A DNA stretch of 64,000 nucleotides, from the NCBI GenBank assembly GCA_009363175.1, contig CP045205.1, positions 248,001 to 312,000 on the forward strand. Reading direction: 5' to 3'. Origin of the DNA: Citrobacter telavivensis. GTDB taxonomy: Bacteria > Pseudomonadota > Gammaproteobacteria > Enterobacterales > Enterobacteriaceae. Made by a program: the position numbers and the translations under genes. A model generated the notes under the pieces. It worked only from the letters and a program-made list of their open reading frames with translations. It did no database searches and was not told the DNA's origin. Below, piece by piece: positions 34,787 through 43,993 of the stretch. Within the stretch, counting starts at the first letter, position 1, and every line of letters starts with the position of its first letter.

Positions 34787-35611
34787 TTACATATGAGCTG
34801 CGATTAATCGCTGGTTATCCTGGTACATCGCGAACAGATAGTTGTTGTAACTCTGTCCCTTCGTTGAATAACCCTTAAGCTTATGAATCATCGCCGTCGC
34901 CGTCACTTCCTGATCCGCTTTACGCAGCTGCGCGCGCGATTTACGGAAAGAGGCGTAAGCCGGATGCGTGTTCAGGTTGATCACATAGGCGTTGACCGAC
35001 TCTTTGACGGAATCGAACTGAGAGTAACCTTTCACTTTACCTGGCGCATTGTTACAACTCCCTTTCGCACACTTCATGCCGAACAGGTTGTTATTGCTAC
35101 GCGCAAGCTTAGAGGTACCCCAACCGCTTTCTGCCGCAGCCATCGTCGCCACCATACTGGTCGGGATAATGTCTACGCGTTCCAGCAACGTATTCCACGG
35201 AATGCTCCGCGTGTTGCCAGACCATTTCACCTTGTAGCGCTTCGCGATGTCTTTCATACGCGCACGCTCGGTCGGTGACCAACGGTTCTGATACTGCTTT
35301 GAGATCAGCCAGTTACGATCGGCCGTGATCGCAGCATTTTGACTGGTAATATAAGGCATAACGGTCCGGAGAAACGCTTTTTTTCTTGGTGTTCCGGAAG
35401 GGTATTTTCGCAAATCAGGAAGTGAACTGCTCTTTGCACTATTGCGAGAATACTCTTGTTTACTGCTTACCTGTTTATGACTTGTCTTGGTTACGTGGGA
35501 CTTCTGACTCGATGTTGTTGTGTGCGTCTTTGCCAGCACCTCACCCGAAAATACCATGGTGAGTAACATAAGAATCATTGCCCCATATCGTCGCATGGGA
35601 GTCAATATCAT
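34787..35611 (-). CDS. bax: Glucosaminidase-domain protein Bax
   Basis: 274 residues, E. coli Bax length. Signal peptide (MILTPMRRYGAMILMLLTMV, cleavage near VLA-K), then a Ser/Lys/Thr-rich linker. The mannosyl-glycoprotein endo-beta-N-acetylglucosaminidase-like domain shows SMVATMAAAESGWGTSKLAR (catalytic-Glu region) and NNLFGMKC. A peptidoglycan hydrolase role is inferred from the FlgJ-like domain. CAGGAGACCTA precedes the ATG at 35611. An in-frame start 16 codons upstream is not supported. Confidence 0.94.
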   Translation of the reverse strand: MILTPMRRYGAMILMLLTMVFSGEVLAKTHTTTSSQKSHVTKTSHKQVSSKQEYSRNSAKSSSLPDLRKYPSGTPRKKAFLRTVMPYITSQNAAITADRNWLISKQYQNRWSPTERARMKDIAKRYKVKWSGNTRSIPWNTLLERVDIIPTSMVATMAAAESGWGTSKLARSNNNLFGMKCAKGSCNNAPGKVKGYSQFDSVKESVNAYVINLNTHPAYASFRKSRAQLRKADQEVTATAMIHKLKGYSTKGQSYNNYLFAMYQDNQRLIAAHM

Positions 35612-35927
35612 TAGGTCTCCTGGTCGGATTGAATCATTCCAACACCTTTTATTTTTCACAATTTTGAGATTCGAATCTCAAATCATATCAAAAATAGCGA
35701 TCAAGAGCACCCTAATGAATAGGCCAATTCCGAAACCGTGTCACGCATAAACTATCCCGCGAGGGACTAATTCGAAAGATTTGTGGTGGTTATCGCAAAT
35801 CAAGGCTATTTTTTGCCCTAAATCACTCATCCGTACCCCTCATCCTGATTGAATGCGGTTGAAGGATGAGTTTCGTCAGCGGGTTCTCAGGCAAACTGAT
35901 TAAAATCGCCGCAAAAAGGACCGCATC
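35612..35927. other. Divergent bax / malS intergenic region
   Basis: 316 bp without a gene. It is AT-rich near bax and carries the MalT boxes near malS, listed separately. Confidence 0.7.
35825..35871 (+). promoter_or_regulatory. Cluster of three MalT-box-like sites upstream of malS
   Basis: Three GGATGAG words: ACGGATGAGT (minus, 35825-35834), CAGGATGAGG (minus, 35838-35847) and AAGGATGAGT (plus, 35862-35871). The MalT consensus is GGGGA(T/G)GAGG. malS belongs to the MalT regulon in E. coli, so these are the expected activator sites. Confidence 0.78.
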
Positions 35928-37958
35928 ATGAAACTTGCCGCCATTGCCCTCGCGCTGCTGCCAGGTATCGCGAGCGCCGCAACATGGACGTCTCAGGGCT
36001 TCCCCGCCTTTACCGCCGAGGGAACCGGTAAGTTTGCCAGCCACGCTGAGCTGACAAAGGGTACACGCTCATTAACGCTAAATTTTGACCAACAGTGCTG
36101 GCAGCCGGCTAACGCGATAAAGCTCAATCAGATGCTTTCGCTGATCCCGTGCGAAGGCGCCCCGCCGCAGTGGCGTCTGTTCAAAGACGGCAGTTACACG
36201 CTGGAAATCGATACCCGCTCTGGCACGCCAACATTGATGATTACGGTGCCGCGCGAGGCCGAACCGACAGCAAATGTGGTGCGCCAGTGTCCGACGTGGG
36301 AGGGTTCGCCACTGACGTTAGAGGTCGCACAGACCTTCCCGGAAGGCAGCGTGGTGCGCGATTTTTACAGCGGACAGACCGCCATGGTTAAAAACGGACG
36401 AATAACCCTGCAACCCGCTCCGGCCAGTAACGGTCTGTTACTGCTGGAACGGGCAGAGACCGATGCGCCTGCTCCGTTCGACTGGCACAACGCCACGGTC
36501 TATTTTGTGCTGACCGACCGTTTCGAGAACGGCGATCCCTCGAATGACCAGAGTTACGGTCGCCATAAAGACGGCATGGAGGAAATCGGCACGTTTCACG
36601 GCGGCGATTTGCGCGGTCTGACCCGCAAACTGGATTATCTGCAACAGTTGGGCGTGAATGCGTTGTGGATAAGCGCGCCGTTCGAACAAATCCATGGCTG
36701 GGTGGGCGGCGGCACAAAAGGCGATTTCCCGCACTATGCCTATCACGGTTATTACACCCAGGACTGGACCACCCTTGATGCCAACATGGGCAGTGAGGAC
36801 GATCTGCGCGCGTTGATTGACGGCGCACATCAGCGTGGGATCCGCATTCTCTTTGATGTGGTGATGAACCATACCGGCTACGCCACTCTGGCAGATATGC
36901 AGGAATATCAGTTCGGCGCGCTCTATCTTTCTGGCGATGAACTGAAAAAAACGCTCGGCGATCGCTGGACAGACTGGAAACCCGCTGCCGGACAAAGCTG
37001 GCACAGCTTCAATGATTACATCAACTTTAGCGATAAGGCCGCCTGGGAAAAATGGTGGGGGAAAGCGTGGATCCGTACTGATATTGGCGATTACGACAAC
37101 CCTGGCTTTGACGATCTCACGATGTCGCTGGCTTTTCTGCCGGATCTGAAGACCGAGTCGACGATCCCCTCCGGCCTGCCGGTGTTTTATCAACACAAAA
37201 TCGATACACGCACGAAAGCCATTGAAGGCTACACGCCCCGGGATTATCTGACCCACTGGCTGAGCCAATGGGTGCGCGATTACGGTGTCGATGGATTTCG
37301 CGTCGACACCGCGAAACACGTCGAACTTCCGGCCTGGCAACAGCTAAAAACGCAGGCCAGCGCGGCGCTGGTGGAGTGGAAAAAAGCCAACCCGGACAAA
37401 GCGCTCGATGATAAGCCGTTCTGGATGACCGGCGAGGCCTGGGGCCACGGCGTGATGCAAAGCGATTACTATCGCCACGGCTTTGACGCCATGATCAACT
37501 TTGACTATCAGGAGCAGGCTGCAAAAACAGTCGATTGCCTGTCTGGTATGGATCTCACCTGGCAACAGATGGCGGAAAAATTACAGGGTTTTAATGTGCT
37601 GAGCTACCTCTCTTCGCACGATACTCGCCTGTTCCGCGAAGGTGGTGATAAAGCGGCTGAGTTGCTGTTGTTAGCCCCCGGTGCCGTTCAAATATTCTAT
37701 GGTGATGAATCCTTACGGCCTTTCGGTCCTACGGGTTCCGATCCGTTACAGGGCACGCGTTCAGATATGAACTGGCAGGATGTCAGCGGTAAATTAGCCG
37801 ACAATGTCACCCACTGGCAGCGCCTCGGTCAGTTCAGAGCCCGACATCCGGCCATCGGCGCAGGCCGACAAACCACGCTCTCACTCAAACAAGGGTACGG
37901 TTTCGTGCGCCAGCACGGCGACGACACCGTAATGGTCATCTGGGCGGGTCAGCGCTAA
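35928..37958 (+). CDS. malS: Periplasmic alpha-amylase MalS
   Basis: 676 residues, E. coli MalS length. Signal peptide with cleavage near ASA-A. N-terminal carbohydrate-binding-like portion, then a GH13 catalytic barrel with the four conserved regions: DVVMNH, GFRVDTAKH (nucleophile Asp), GEAWGHG (acid/base Glu), and YLSSHDT (transition-state Asp). It hydrolyses maltodextrins, releasing maltohexaose. Monocistronic with MalT boxes upstream and a hairpin after. Confidence 0.97.
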   Translation: MKLAAIALALLPGIASAATWTSQGFPAFTAEGTGKFASHAELTKGTRSLTLNFDQQCWQPANAIKLNQMLSLIPCEGAPPQWRLFKDGSYTLEIDTRSGTPTLMITVPREAEPTANVVRQCPTWEGSPLTLEVAQTFPEGSVVRDFYSGQTAMVKNGRITLQPAPASNGLLLLERAETDAPAPFDWHNATVYFVLTDRFENGDPSNDQSYGRHKDGMEEIGTFHGGDLRGLTRKLDYLQQLGVNALWISAPFEQIHGWVGGGTKGDFPHYAYHGYYTQDWTTLDANMGSEDDLRALIDGAHQRGIRILFDVVMNHTGYATLADMQEYQFGALYLSGDELKKTLGDRWTDWKPAAGQSWHSFNDYINFSDKAAWEKWWGKAWIRTDIGDYDNPGFDDLTMSLAFLPDLKTESTIPSGLPVFYQHKIDTRTKAIEGYTPRDYLTHWLSQWVRDYGVDGFRVDTAKHVELPAWQQLKTQASAALVEWKKANPDKALDDKPFWMTGEAWGHGVMQSDYYRHGFDAMINFDYQEQAAKTVDCLSGMDLTWQQMAEKLQGFNVLSYLSSHDTRLFREGGDKAAELLLLAPGAVQIFYGDESLRPFGPTGSDPLQGTRSDMNWQDVSGKLADNVTHWQRLGQFRARHPAIGAGRQTTLSLKQGYGFVRQHGDDTVMVIWAGQR

Positions 37959-37969
37959 CGTGAACCGGC

Positions 37970-37993
37970 GTCTGAGGGTTGAACCCCTCAGAC
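37970..37993 (+). terminator. Hairpin after malS
   Basis: GTCTGAGGGTTGAACCCCTCAGAC is a 10-bp stem just after the malS stop. It has no T run, so it may be a weak terminator or an mRNA end stabiliser. Confidence 0.55.
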
Positions 37994-38130
37994 ACCACAG
38001 AACAAAACACCACCTTTATGAAAATTATAAGCGTAAAACGCCAAAACACGCATTTCAGCTCGATTTGCACCCTGCCAGTGCTAGCGTTAAGGTAACCCAC
38101 TTCGACTCAGCGTTTGACAGACCATCCGTT

Positions 38131-39384
38131 ATGACATTTTCACTTTTTGGCGACAAATTCACCCGCCATTCAGGCATTACCCGCCTGATGGAGGACCTCA
38201 ATGACGGTTTACGCACCCCAGGCGCAATCATGCTGGGCGGCGGAAATCCGGCACAAATCCCGGCGATGCAGGATTACTTCCATACGCTCCTGACTGAGAT
38301 GCTGGAAAACGGCAAACTCACTGATGCGCTTTGCAATTATGACGGTCCGCAGGGGAAAACCGAGCTGCTGACCGCGCTCGCTTCGCTACTCCGTGAGAAT
38401 CTGGGTTGGGATATCGAACCGCAGAATATTGCACTAACAAACGGCAGTCAGAGCGCATTTTTCTACTTGTTTAATCTTTTTGCTGGCCGTCGCGCCGATG
38501 GGACCACCAAAAAGGTGCTATTCCCTCTTGCACCGGAATACATCGGCTATGCAGATTCCGGGCTGGAGGAGGATCTGTTCGTCTCGGCGCGACCGAATAT
38601 TGAACTGCTGCCAGAGGGCCAGTTCAAGTATCACGTTGACTTTGAACATCTGCACATTGGCGAAGAGACCGGGATGATCTGCGTCTCCCGACCAACCAAT
38701 CCGACGGGTAACGTCATCACAGATGAAGAGCTGATAAAACTCGACACGCTTGCCAACCAGCACGGTATTCCGTTGGTGATTGATAATGCCTATGGTGTAC
38801 CGTTCCCGAGTATTATTTTTAGCGAAGCGCGTCCGCTGTGGAATCCCAACATTGTGCTGTGCATGAGCCTCTCCAAGCTAGGCCTGCCTGGCTCACGCTG
38901 CGGCATCATCATCGCCAATGAAAAAATCATCACGGCTATCGCCAATATGAACGGCATCATCAGCCTCGCGCCCGGCGGGATTGGACCGGCGATGATGTGC
39001 GAGATGATTAAGCGCAACGACCTGATGAGACTGTCAGAAACGGTTATCAAGCCGTTTTACTTACAGCGCGTTCAGCAGACTATTGCGATCATCCGCCGCT
39101 ATTTACCTGAAAATCGGTGCTTAATTCACAAACCTGAAGGGGCGATTTTCCTCTGGTTGTGGTTCCAGGACCTGCCCATCACCACCGAACTGCTCTACCA
39201 GCGCCTGAAAGCACGTGGTGTGCTGATGGTACCGGGACATTACTTCTTCCCGGGGCTTGATAAGCCCTGGCCGCACACGCACCAGTGTATGCGTATGAAC
39301 TATGTTCCCGATCCGGAGAAAATTGAAGCTGGGGTAAAAATTCTGGCTGAAGAGGTAGAACGCGCCTGGGCGGAAAATCAGTAA
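38131..39384 (+). CDS. avtA: Valine--pyruvate aminotransferase AvtA
   Basis: 417 residues, E. coli AvtA length. PLP-dependent class I/II aminotransferase that makes valine and alanine (transaminase C). The PLP-lysine lies in LCMSLSKLGLPGSRCGII, and VSRPTNPTGNV is the family cofactor region. The frame is open 57 codons upstream, but the family start MTFSLFGDKFTRHSGITR at 38131 is clear. Repressed by leucine and alanine in E. coli. I saw no identifiable site. Confidence 0.97.
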   Translation: MTFSLFGDKFTRHSGITRLMEDLNDGLRTPGAIMLGGGNPAQIPAMQDYFHTLLTEMLENGKLTDALCNYDGPQGKTELLTALASLLRENLGWDIEPQNIALTNGSQSAFFYLFNLFAGRRADGTTKKVLFPLAPEYIGYADSGLEEDLFVSARPNIELLPEGQFKYHVDFEHLHIGEETGMICVSRPTNPTGNVITDEELIKLDTLANQHGIPLVIDNAYGVPFPSIIFSEARPLWNPNIVLCMSLSKLGLPGSRCGIIIANEKIITAIANMNGIISLAPGGIGPAMMCEMIKRNDLMRLSETVIKPFYLQRVQQTIAIIRRYLPENRCLIHKPEGAIFLWLWFQDLPITTELLYQRLKARGVLMVPGHYFFPGLDKPWPHTHQCMRMNYVPDPEKIEAGVKILAEEVERAWAENQ

Positions 39385-39418
39385 CGCTGTCCCGGCCCAA
39401 CCAGGCCGGGTGACGCGC

Positions 39419-39892
39419 TTATAAAGGCTGAGCGTGTAAACGCTGACGTTGCACGCTCGCCGCATCCAGACAATTCAATGCCCCCGTCGGGCAAGCCTCC
39501 ACGCAGGCAGGTCCCGTATCACGATGCCAACAGAGATCGCATTTCACTGCCTGTACGCGCGAGGTTTGCGCGACGACGTTCATTGCGCCGAACGGGCAAG
39601 CCAGCATGCAACTTTTGCAGCCAATACAGTGCGCCTGTTCAACAAAAATATGTCCACGATCGCGACGAATGGCCTGGGTCGGGCAGACATTGGCACACGG
39701 CGCATCTTCACACTGGTGGCAGGCAACGGCGGTGGTGAACGTATTTTCCTTAATAACCCGGATGCGTGAGACAAAATGTCCTGCTGACACCGCGGCACAG
39801 TCCTGATTCTCCTGATGCGAGACCACGCATGCGACTTCGCAGGTACGACAGCCAATACACTTTGCCGCATCCGCCATGATAAACCGGTTCAT
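39419..39892 (-). CDS. ysaA: 4Fe-4S ferredoxin-type electron transfer protein YsaA
   Basis: 157 residues, E. coli YsaA length. Sixteen-cysteine pattern of the HycB/DmsB-type subunits: CIGCRTCEVAC, CHQCEDAPCANVC, CIGCKSCMLAC and CDLCWHRDTGPACVEAC, enough for four 4Fe-4S clusters. Partner enzyme unknown; no catalytic subunit is adjacent. GGGAGCA precedes the ATG at 39890-39892. It runs convergent to avtA with a 34-bp gap. Confidence 0.94.
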   Translation of the reverse strand: MNRFIMADAAKCIGCRTCEVACVVSHQENQDCAAVSAGHFVSRIRVIKENTFTTAVACHQCEDAPCANVCPTQAIRRDRGHIFVEQAHCIGCKSCMLACPFGAMNVVAQTSRVQAVKCDLCWHRDTGPACVEACPTGALNCLDAASVQRQRLHAQPL

Positions 39893-40043
39893 TGCTCCCT
39901 CCCTCCGCCGTAAAACCACAGAGTGCCAGAGAGAATGACGCGGCTGCCTTGATCAAACAAGGGAAATGGTCGAATTTTGTCAGATGCCTGAAACGTTCAG
40001 GGGATTCGCCTTATGTTTGCGACTCGTTTTCTGCCTGACATAT

Positions 40044-40074
40044 AAAAAAAAACCCTGGGCGTTGACGTCCAGGG
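40044..40074 (-). terminator. Terminator of the winged-helix regulator gene
   Basis: Minus strand CCCTGGACGTCAACGCCCAGGG followed by a run of nine T, about 60 bases after the stop of the gene at 40134. Confidence 0.82.
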
Positions 40075-40133
40075 GTAATAATCCGCAGGCGACATCACGC
40101 TACGGAATAAGCTGGCACTCGATTGAGTGATAC

Positions 40134-40541
40134 CTATATTTGATAATCTGCCTCATCTACCACACTGTAGAGCGGTTGAATATTATCCAGTGCCAGTATG
40201 TATCCGCTTCCTTTTACGCTGACGATGGAATGCTGGGGTAATCCCAGCAAATATAATTTGTTGTTGAGATTTTTTACCATCGTAGACAAACGCTGTGTCG
40301 AAGCACTTAATTCATTTTTTTCCCAGACGTTGACGAGTAACTCATCTTTTGAAACATAATGGGTCCGGGCGTTCAGTAAAAGATAAACAAACAAGCGTAA
40401 CATCGTGTGGTTAAAAAATACGCCACCAAATGCAATTACACTGTCCATTTTATTTACCGGAAGCCTGAAAATTCTCGACTCATTGATGTCAAAAAATATT
40501 TCCCGACCTATCATAAATCCATGTAACTGGTATTCCATCAT
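40134..40541 (-). CDS. Winged-helix (CadC/ToxR-type) DNA-binding protein, soluble
   Basis: 135 residues from the ATG at 40541. The middle and end match the OmpR/ToxR winged-helix pattern: LRLFVYLLLNARTHYVSKDELLVNVW (a recognition segment split by a short turn), STQRLSTMVKNLNNKL (recognition helix) and HSIVSVKGSGYIL, the wing that precedes the end of this fold in CadC. There is no membrane helix or sensor domain after it, unlike CadC. The frame is also open from a TTG at 40640, which would add 33 residues. The ATG has a GAG at fair distance. It stands alone, AT-richer than its neighbours, where K-12 has the yiaK-S operon. Target and signal unknown. Confidence 0.7.
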   Translation of the reverse strand: MMEYQLHGFMIGREIFFDINESRIFRLPVNKMDSVIAFGGVFFNHTMLRLFVYLLLNARTHYVSKDELLVNVWEKNELSASTQRLSTMVKNLNNKLYLLGLPQHSIVSVKGSGYILALDNIQPLYSVVDEADYQI

Positions 40542-41019
40542 TACATACTCACGTTTTACTGAACTATCGATAGCTAAACATGTGTAAGTCCTTGTAGATA
40601 TTGTCTTACGCAAGTTTAAAAAAAATAGAGTTAATTTCAATAGATACCTGAAGCGATCATTTTAATCTCGCCATTGGTAAAGTGCAGAATGAATAGCTGA
40701 AGGATAAATTCAGACGCTGTTAAATAATATCTAAAAACAAATTATCAGAGCGTTACTCTATTTCGGTGTGAATATTCGACGGCGCAAGTTAAACGGGCAT
40801 ATTTATCACAAACTACAGTTTAATATGCTGTATGGGTCAACTATGCTTCATGGAGAGGGGGAGTGACTCCCGGCAACAGGCAGTTCCGGGACAATTACCA
40901 TTACAGTGTAGTTCTCTTATCAGAATAGCGGTAGAAATATGCCGAATGGCGGCAGACCTCGAATTTACACAATCCCAGGCTGGGGTAACGGCCACCATCC
41001 GGCAAGTCTTCTCACGTCT
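40542..41019. other. Intergenic region with no supportable gene
   Basis: About 480 bp between the winged-helix gene and yiaT. AT-rich at first, GC-richer after 40840. A 63-codon frame at 40832-41023 lacks a ribosome-binding site and family resemblance. I see no further structured element. Confidence 0.55.
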
Positions 41020-41760
41020 TTAGAAGCGCCAGCTCACACCTGACAGGAAGGTGAAGCTATCGTCACGATCGATCATCGGGCTGTCTTTAATTTCATCCGG
41101 CAGCACGCTGTAAGCCGCGCTCGCCATCAGAACAATATTGTCGGTGACGGGGTATTTCGCGGTCAGACTGACGTAAGGAACCCAACTGTCCTGCGCGGAA
41201 TAACGGTCTAAGCCGCTGTGGCGGGATTCGCTACCTGAAACACCATAATAGTAATTGTTAAAATTTTCATCGTAGTAGAAAACGCCGACGGATGGGATCA
41301 GAGAAAGTTGGCCGACAGGAATTTTGCGGAACAGCGATAATTCCCCCATCCAGCCGTTGCTGTTATCCAGGACATCGGCGGCGGCAGAGACCTTCACGCT
41401 GCCCCAACTTTCATGGTGATACCATGCCGCGCCCGCCATTATTGTGCTGTCGCGCTTGTCGAGCTTTTTCATGGCGTGGTCGTCGTTATCAGAAGGATCA
41501 AATTCCAACGGCATCCAGGAGGCGGTCACGCTGAATTCATTTTGTTCACTCTTAGACAAAATGTAGCCCAGAGCGGTCTGCCGGACATAGAATGATTCAC
41601 CTTCATAGCTAATGAGGGGAATGGCATGGGTATTTTCATTATACCCACGATAAGGAGATTCATTATATACCGCACCCGCACCGATGGATAATTCTGAAGC
41701 TGATGCACTGGCGATAAAGGAGAAAGCAAATAGTGCTACTATATTGCGTTTAATTAACAT
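41020..41760 (-). CDS. yiaT: MipA/OmpV-family outer-membrane protein YiaT
   Basis: 246 residues, E. coli YiaT length. Signal peptide MLIKRNIVALFAFSFIASAS-ASA. The body is beta-barrel-like with alternating aromatic strands (YVRQTALGYILSKSEQNEFS, VSLTAKYPVTDNIVLMASAAY) and ends LSGVSWRF with the terminal Phe of BAM clients. Function unknown. A ten-residue extension upstream is open but GGAATGTCGGGC before the ATG at 41760 and the family start favour this form. Divergent from yiaU, whose product is the probable regulator. Confidence 0.93.
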   Translation of the reverse strand: MLIKRNIVALFAFSFIASASASELSIGAGAVYNESPYRGYNENTHAIPLISYEGESFYVRQTALGYILSKSEQNEFSVTASWMPLEFDPSDNDDHAMKKLDKRDSTIMAGAAWYHHESWGSVKVSAAADVLDNSNGWMGELSLFRKIPVGQLSLIPSVGVFYYDENFNNYYYGVSGSESRHSGLDRYSAQDSWVPYVSLTAKYPVTDNIVLMASAAYSVLPDEIKDSPMIDRDDSFTFLSGVSWRF

Positions 41761-41883
41761 GCCCGACATTCCATTTAAAATAAGCCACAAATCGTCGGAA
41801 ATAATAATGCTTACAAATTCTTCGGTGCAAGGACCATATTTATATAGTAATATATAAAAACTTATATATATTGAGCTGCTGCG

Positions 41884-42858
41884 ATGAATAAATTACAACT
41901 CAAGCACCGGGAGTTAAAGATCATTTCGGTAATAGCTGCCAGTGAAAACATCAGCCATGCTGCTACCGTACTTGGCATCGCACAGGCCAATGTCAGTAAG
42001 TATCTTGCTGATTTTGAATCAAAAATCGGTCTTAAGGTCTTTGACAGGACAACCCGGCAACTCACCTTGACGCCTTTTGGCGTGGCGCTCCTGCCCTACA
42101 TTAATGACATGCTCGACAGAAACGAGCAGCTTAACCATTTCATTGCTGATTATAAGCACGAAAAGCGGGGACGGGTAACGGTGTACGCGCCGACAGGCAT
42201 TATCGCTTACTTGTCTAAACACGTCATTGCGCAAATCAAAGATATTGGCGACATCACTTTGTCGCTGAAAACGTGTAATCTTGAGCGGAAAGCCTTTTTT
42301 GAAGGCGTTGAATTCCCTGATGACTGTGATGTGTTAATTACCTATGCCCATCCCAAGGACGAATCGCTGGTTGCCAGCTTTATCACCAAATATGCAGTAA
42401 CCGCTTTCGCCAGCCCCACTTATCTTGAGATGCATCCCATTCATCAACCTGACGATCTTGAGCATCATTCCTGTATTCTGATTGATTCCATGATGATTGA
42501 TGACGCTAATATCTGGCGGTTTAACGTCACCGGAAGTAAAGAGATTCGTGATTATCGCGTCACGGGAAATTATGTTTGTGACAACACCCAGTCGGCGCTG
42601 GAACTGGCGCGTAATCATCTGGGCATTGTCTTTGCCCCTGATAAAAGCGTACAAGGCGATCTCCAGGCCGGTACGCTGGTACCTTGCTTTCCTGCACAAA
42701 ATGAGTGGTGGCTGGACCTGGTTGCAATCTTCCGAAAGCGGGAGTACCAGCCCTGGCGAGTGCAGTATGTGCTTGATGAAATGCTGCGTGAAATACGCAA
42801 CCAACTTGCTCAAGCACACTTGTTGCGGCCCGAGCAAGCATCCGTCAACGACAATTAA
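41884..42858 (+). CDS. yiaU: LysR-type transcriptional regulator YiaU
   Basis: 324 residues, E. coli YiaU length. LysR helix-turn-helix at the N-terminus (ISHAATVLGIAQANVSKYLADFESKIG in two halves: ISHAATVLGIAQANVSKYLA and DFESKIG), then FDRTTRQLTLTPFG, the linker and effector-binding domain. Divergent from yiaT across a 123-bp very AT-rich spacer, and convergent to yiaV with four bases overlapped. It probably controls yiaT by the usual LysR divergent arrangement. The effector is unknown. Confidence 0.93.
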   Translation: MNKLQLKHRELKIISVIAASENISHAATVLGIAQANVSKYLADFESKIGLKVFDRTTRQLTLTPFGVALLPYINDMLDRNEQLNHFIADYKHEKRGRVTVYAPTGIIAYLSKHVIAQIKDIGDITLSLKTCNLERKAFFEGVEFPDDCDVLITYAHPKDESLVASFITKYAVTAFASPTYLEMHPIHQPDDLEHHSCILIDSMMIDDANIWRFNVTGSKEIRDYRVTGNYVCDNTQSALELARNHLGIVFAPDKSVQGDLQAGTLVPCFPAQNEWWLDLVAIFRKREYQPWRVQYVLDEMLREIRNQLAQAHLLRPEQASVNDN

Positions 42859-43991
42859 TGGTCGAGATAGAGGTAATGTACCCAACTGGTCATACGTAAC
42901 AGTACTTTACGCATGACAGAGACATGGCTGAAATGGTCGGAGTAGACTGCTACCTGCGCATAGATCCCATCCGGTAATGCGCTTAAATCAGCATGTTCGT
43001 TCAACTCAATCGTCGCAATGACGCCTTCCGATCCCGGCACCGTATTCAGCGACTGCAACGTCCCGCCAGCCTGGTATGTCCCGCCCGGCACCACGGGGCT
43101 TATCGCAGCCAACTTACCGCTGAATACTTTGCCCGGTAAGGCATTAAACACCACTTCCGCTTCATCGCCTGGCGCCAGTCGCAGCAGCGAGTTCTGGCGG
43201 AATTGCGCAACAATTTGCCGCTTCTGAGCAGGAATAAACACCATCACCGGGCGCAGGGGCAACGAGGCTGCATAGGTTCCCGGGCGAATCAGCACCTGGG
43301 TCACATAGCCATCACTCGGCGCGCGGACGATGGTCTGTGCAAGGTTATATTCCGCCTCGGCCAGCTGCGCTTTCAGACTGGCGATTTGCGAATGCTCACC
43401 CAACACCTGGCTGTCTAACTGGCTTTGAATCTGCTGTTGCTCCGCCGTTGACGATTTCACCGAGGCTTCTTGCGCCAGATAGTTCTGCCGCGCAACATCA
43501 ATATCTCTCTCAGAAAACGGATTCACCTTCGCCTGACTTCCCTGCGCATAGCGTTGATACTCTTTCGCAAACTTGTCCCGCGTGGCTTTTGCCTGCTGCG
43601 TATTAGCGGCCATTTCATCCAGTTCAGCACCCAACGCATGCTGCTTATGCTGCGCCGTCACAATATCCGCCAACAGACGATCCACCCTGGCCTGATAGCG
43701 CGTGGGATCAAGCCTGAACAACACCTCACCTTTTTTAATCAGCGTATTTTTCTTGTCCGTCACTTCAATCACCATGCCGGTGACCTGCGGAACAACAGGA
43801 ATAGACACCACCGCTTTTTGCGCATTAAACGTATAGGGGTGGTTATAATTCATTAATAAGATTAAGCCGCTGACAATAAATATCCCACCCAGCGCCGCTG
43901 TCGGGATCGTCCATTTATTGGCGGGAATTTTGAAGATCTTAAAAATCGCCCATGCGAAAGCCACATAGGTCAGGATAATCAGTAAATCCAT
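42855..43991 (-). CDS. yiaV: HlyD/EmrA-family membrane fusion protein YiaV
   Basis: 378 residues, E. coli YiaV length. One N-terminal hydrophobic helix plus a second (LGGIFIVSGLILLMNYNH), then a lipoyl/barrel-sandwich region TDKKNTLIKKGEVLFRLDP, a long coiled coil (about residues 95-215) and IRPGTYAASLPLRPVMVFIP with QIVAQFRQNSLLRLAPGD. Membrane fusion proteins connect an inner-membrane pump to an outer-membrane channel. Here the only partner is the small YiaW just upstream (3-bp gap). A paralogue, YibH, occurs at 53366. Minor Cys-free sequence; function unproved. Confidence 0.93.
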   Translation of the reverse strand: MDLLIILTYVAFAWAIFKIFKIPANKWTIPTAALGGIFIVSGLILLMNYNHPYTFNAQKAVVSIPVVPQVTGMVIEVTDKKNTLIKKGEVLFRLDPTRYQARVDRLLADIVTAQHKQHALGAELDEMAANTQQAKATRDKFAKEYQRYAQGSQAKVNPFSERDIDVARQNYLAQEASVKSSTAEQQQIQSQLDSQVLGEHSQIASLKAQLAEAEYNLAQTIVRAPSDGYVTQVLIRPGTYAASLPLRPVMVFIPAQKRQIVAQFRQNSLLRLAPGDEAEVVFNALPGKVFSGKLAAISPVVPGGTYQAGGTLQSLNTVPGSEGVIATIELNEHADLSALPDGIYAQVAVYSDHFSHVSVMRKVLLRMTSWVHYLYLDH

Positions 43992-43993
43992 AA

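Noticed and set aside
37960..38130. N-terminal extension of avtA
   Set aside because: Contains the malS-avtA hairpin and lacks resemblance to the family, which begins at 38131.
40832..41023. A 63-codon plus-strand frame
   Set aside because: No ribosome-binding site, no recognisable sequence character, and its end overlaps the 3' end of yiaT.
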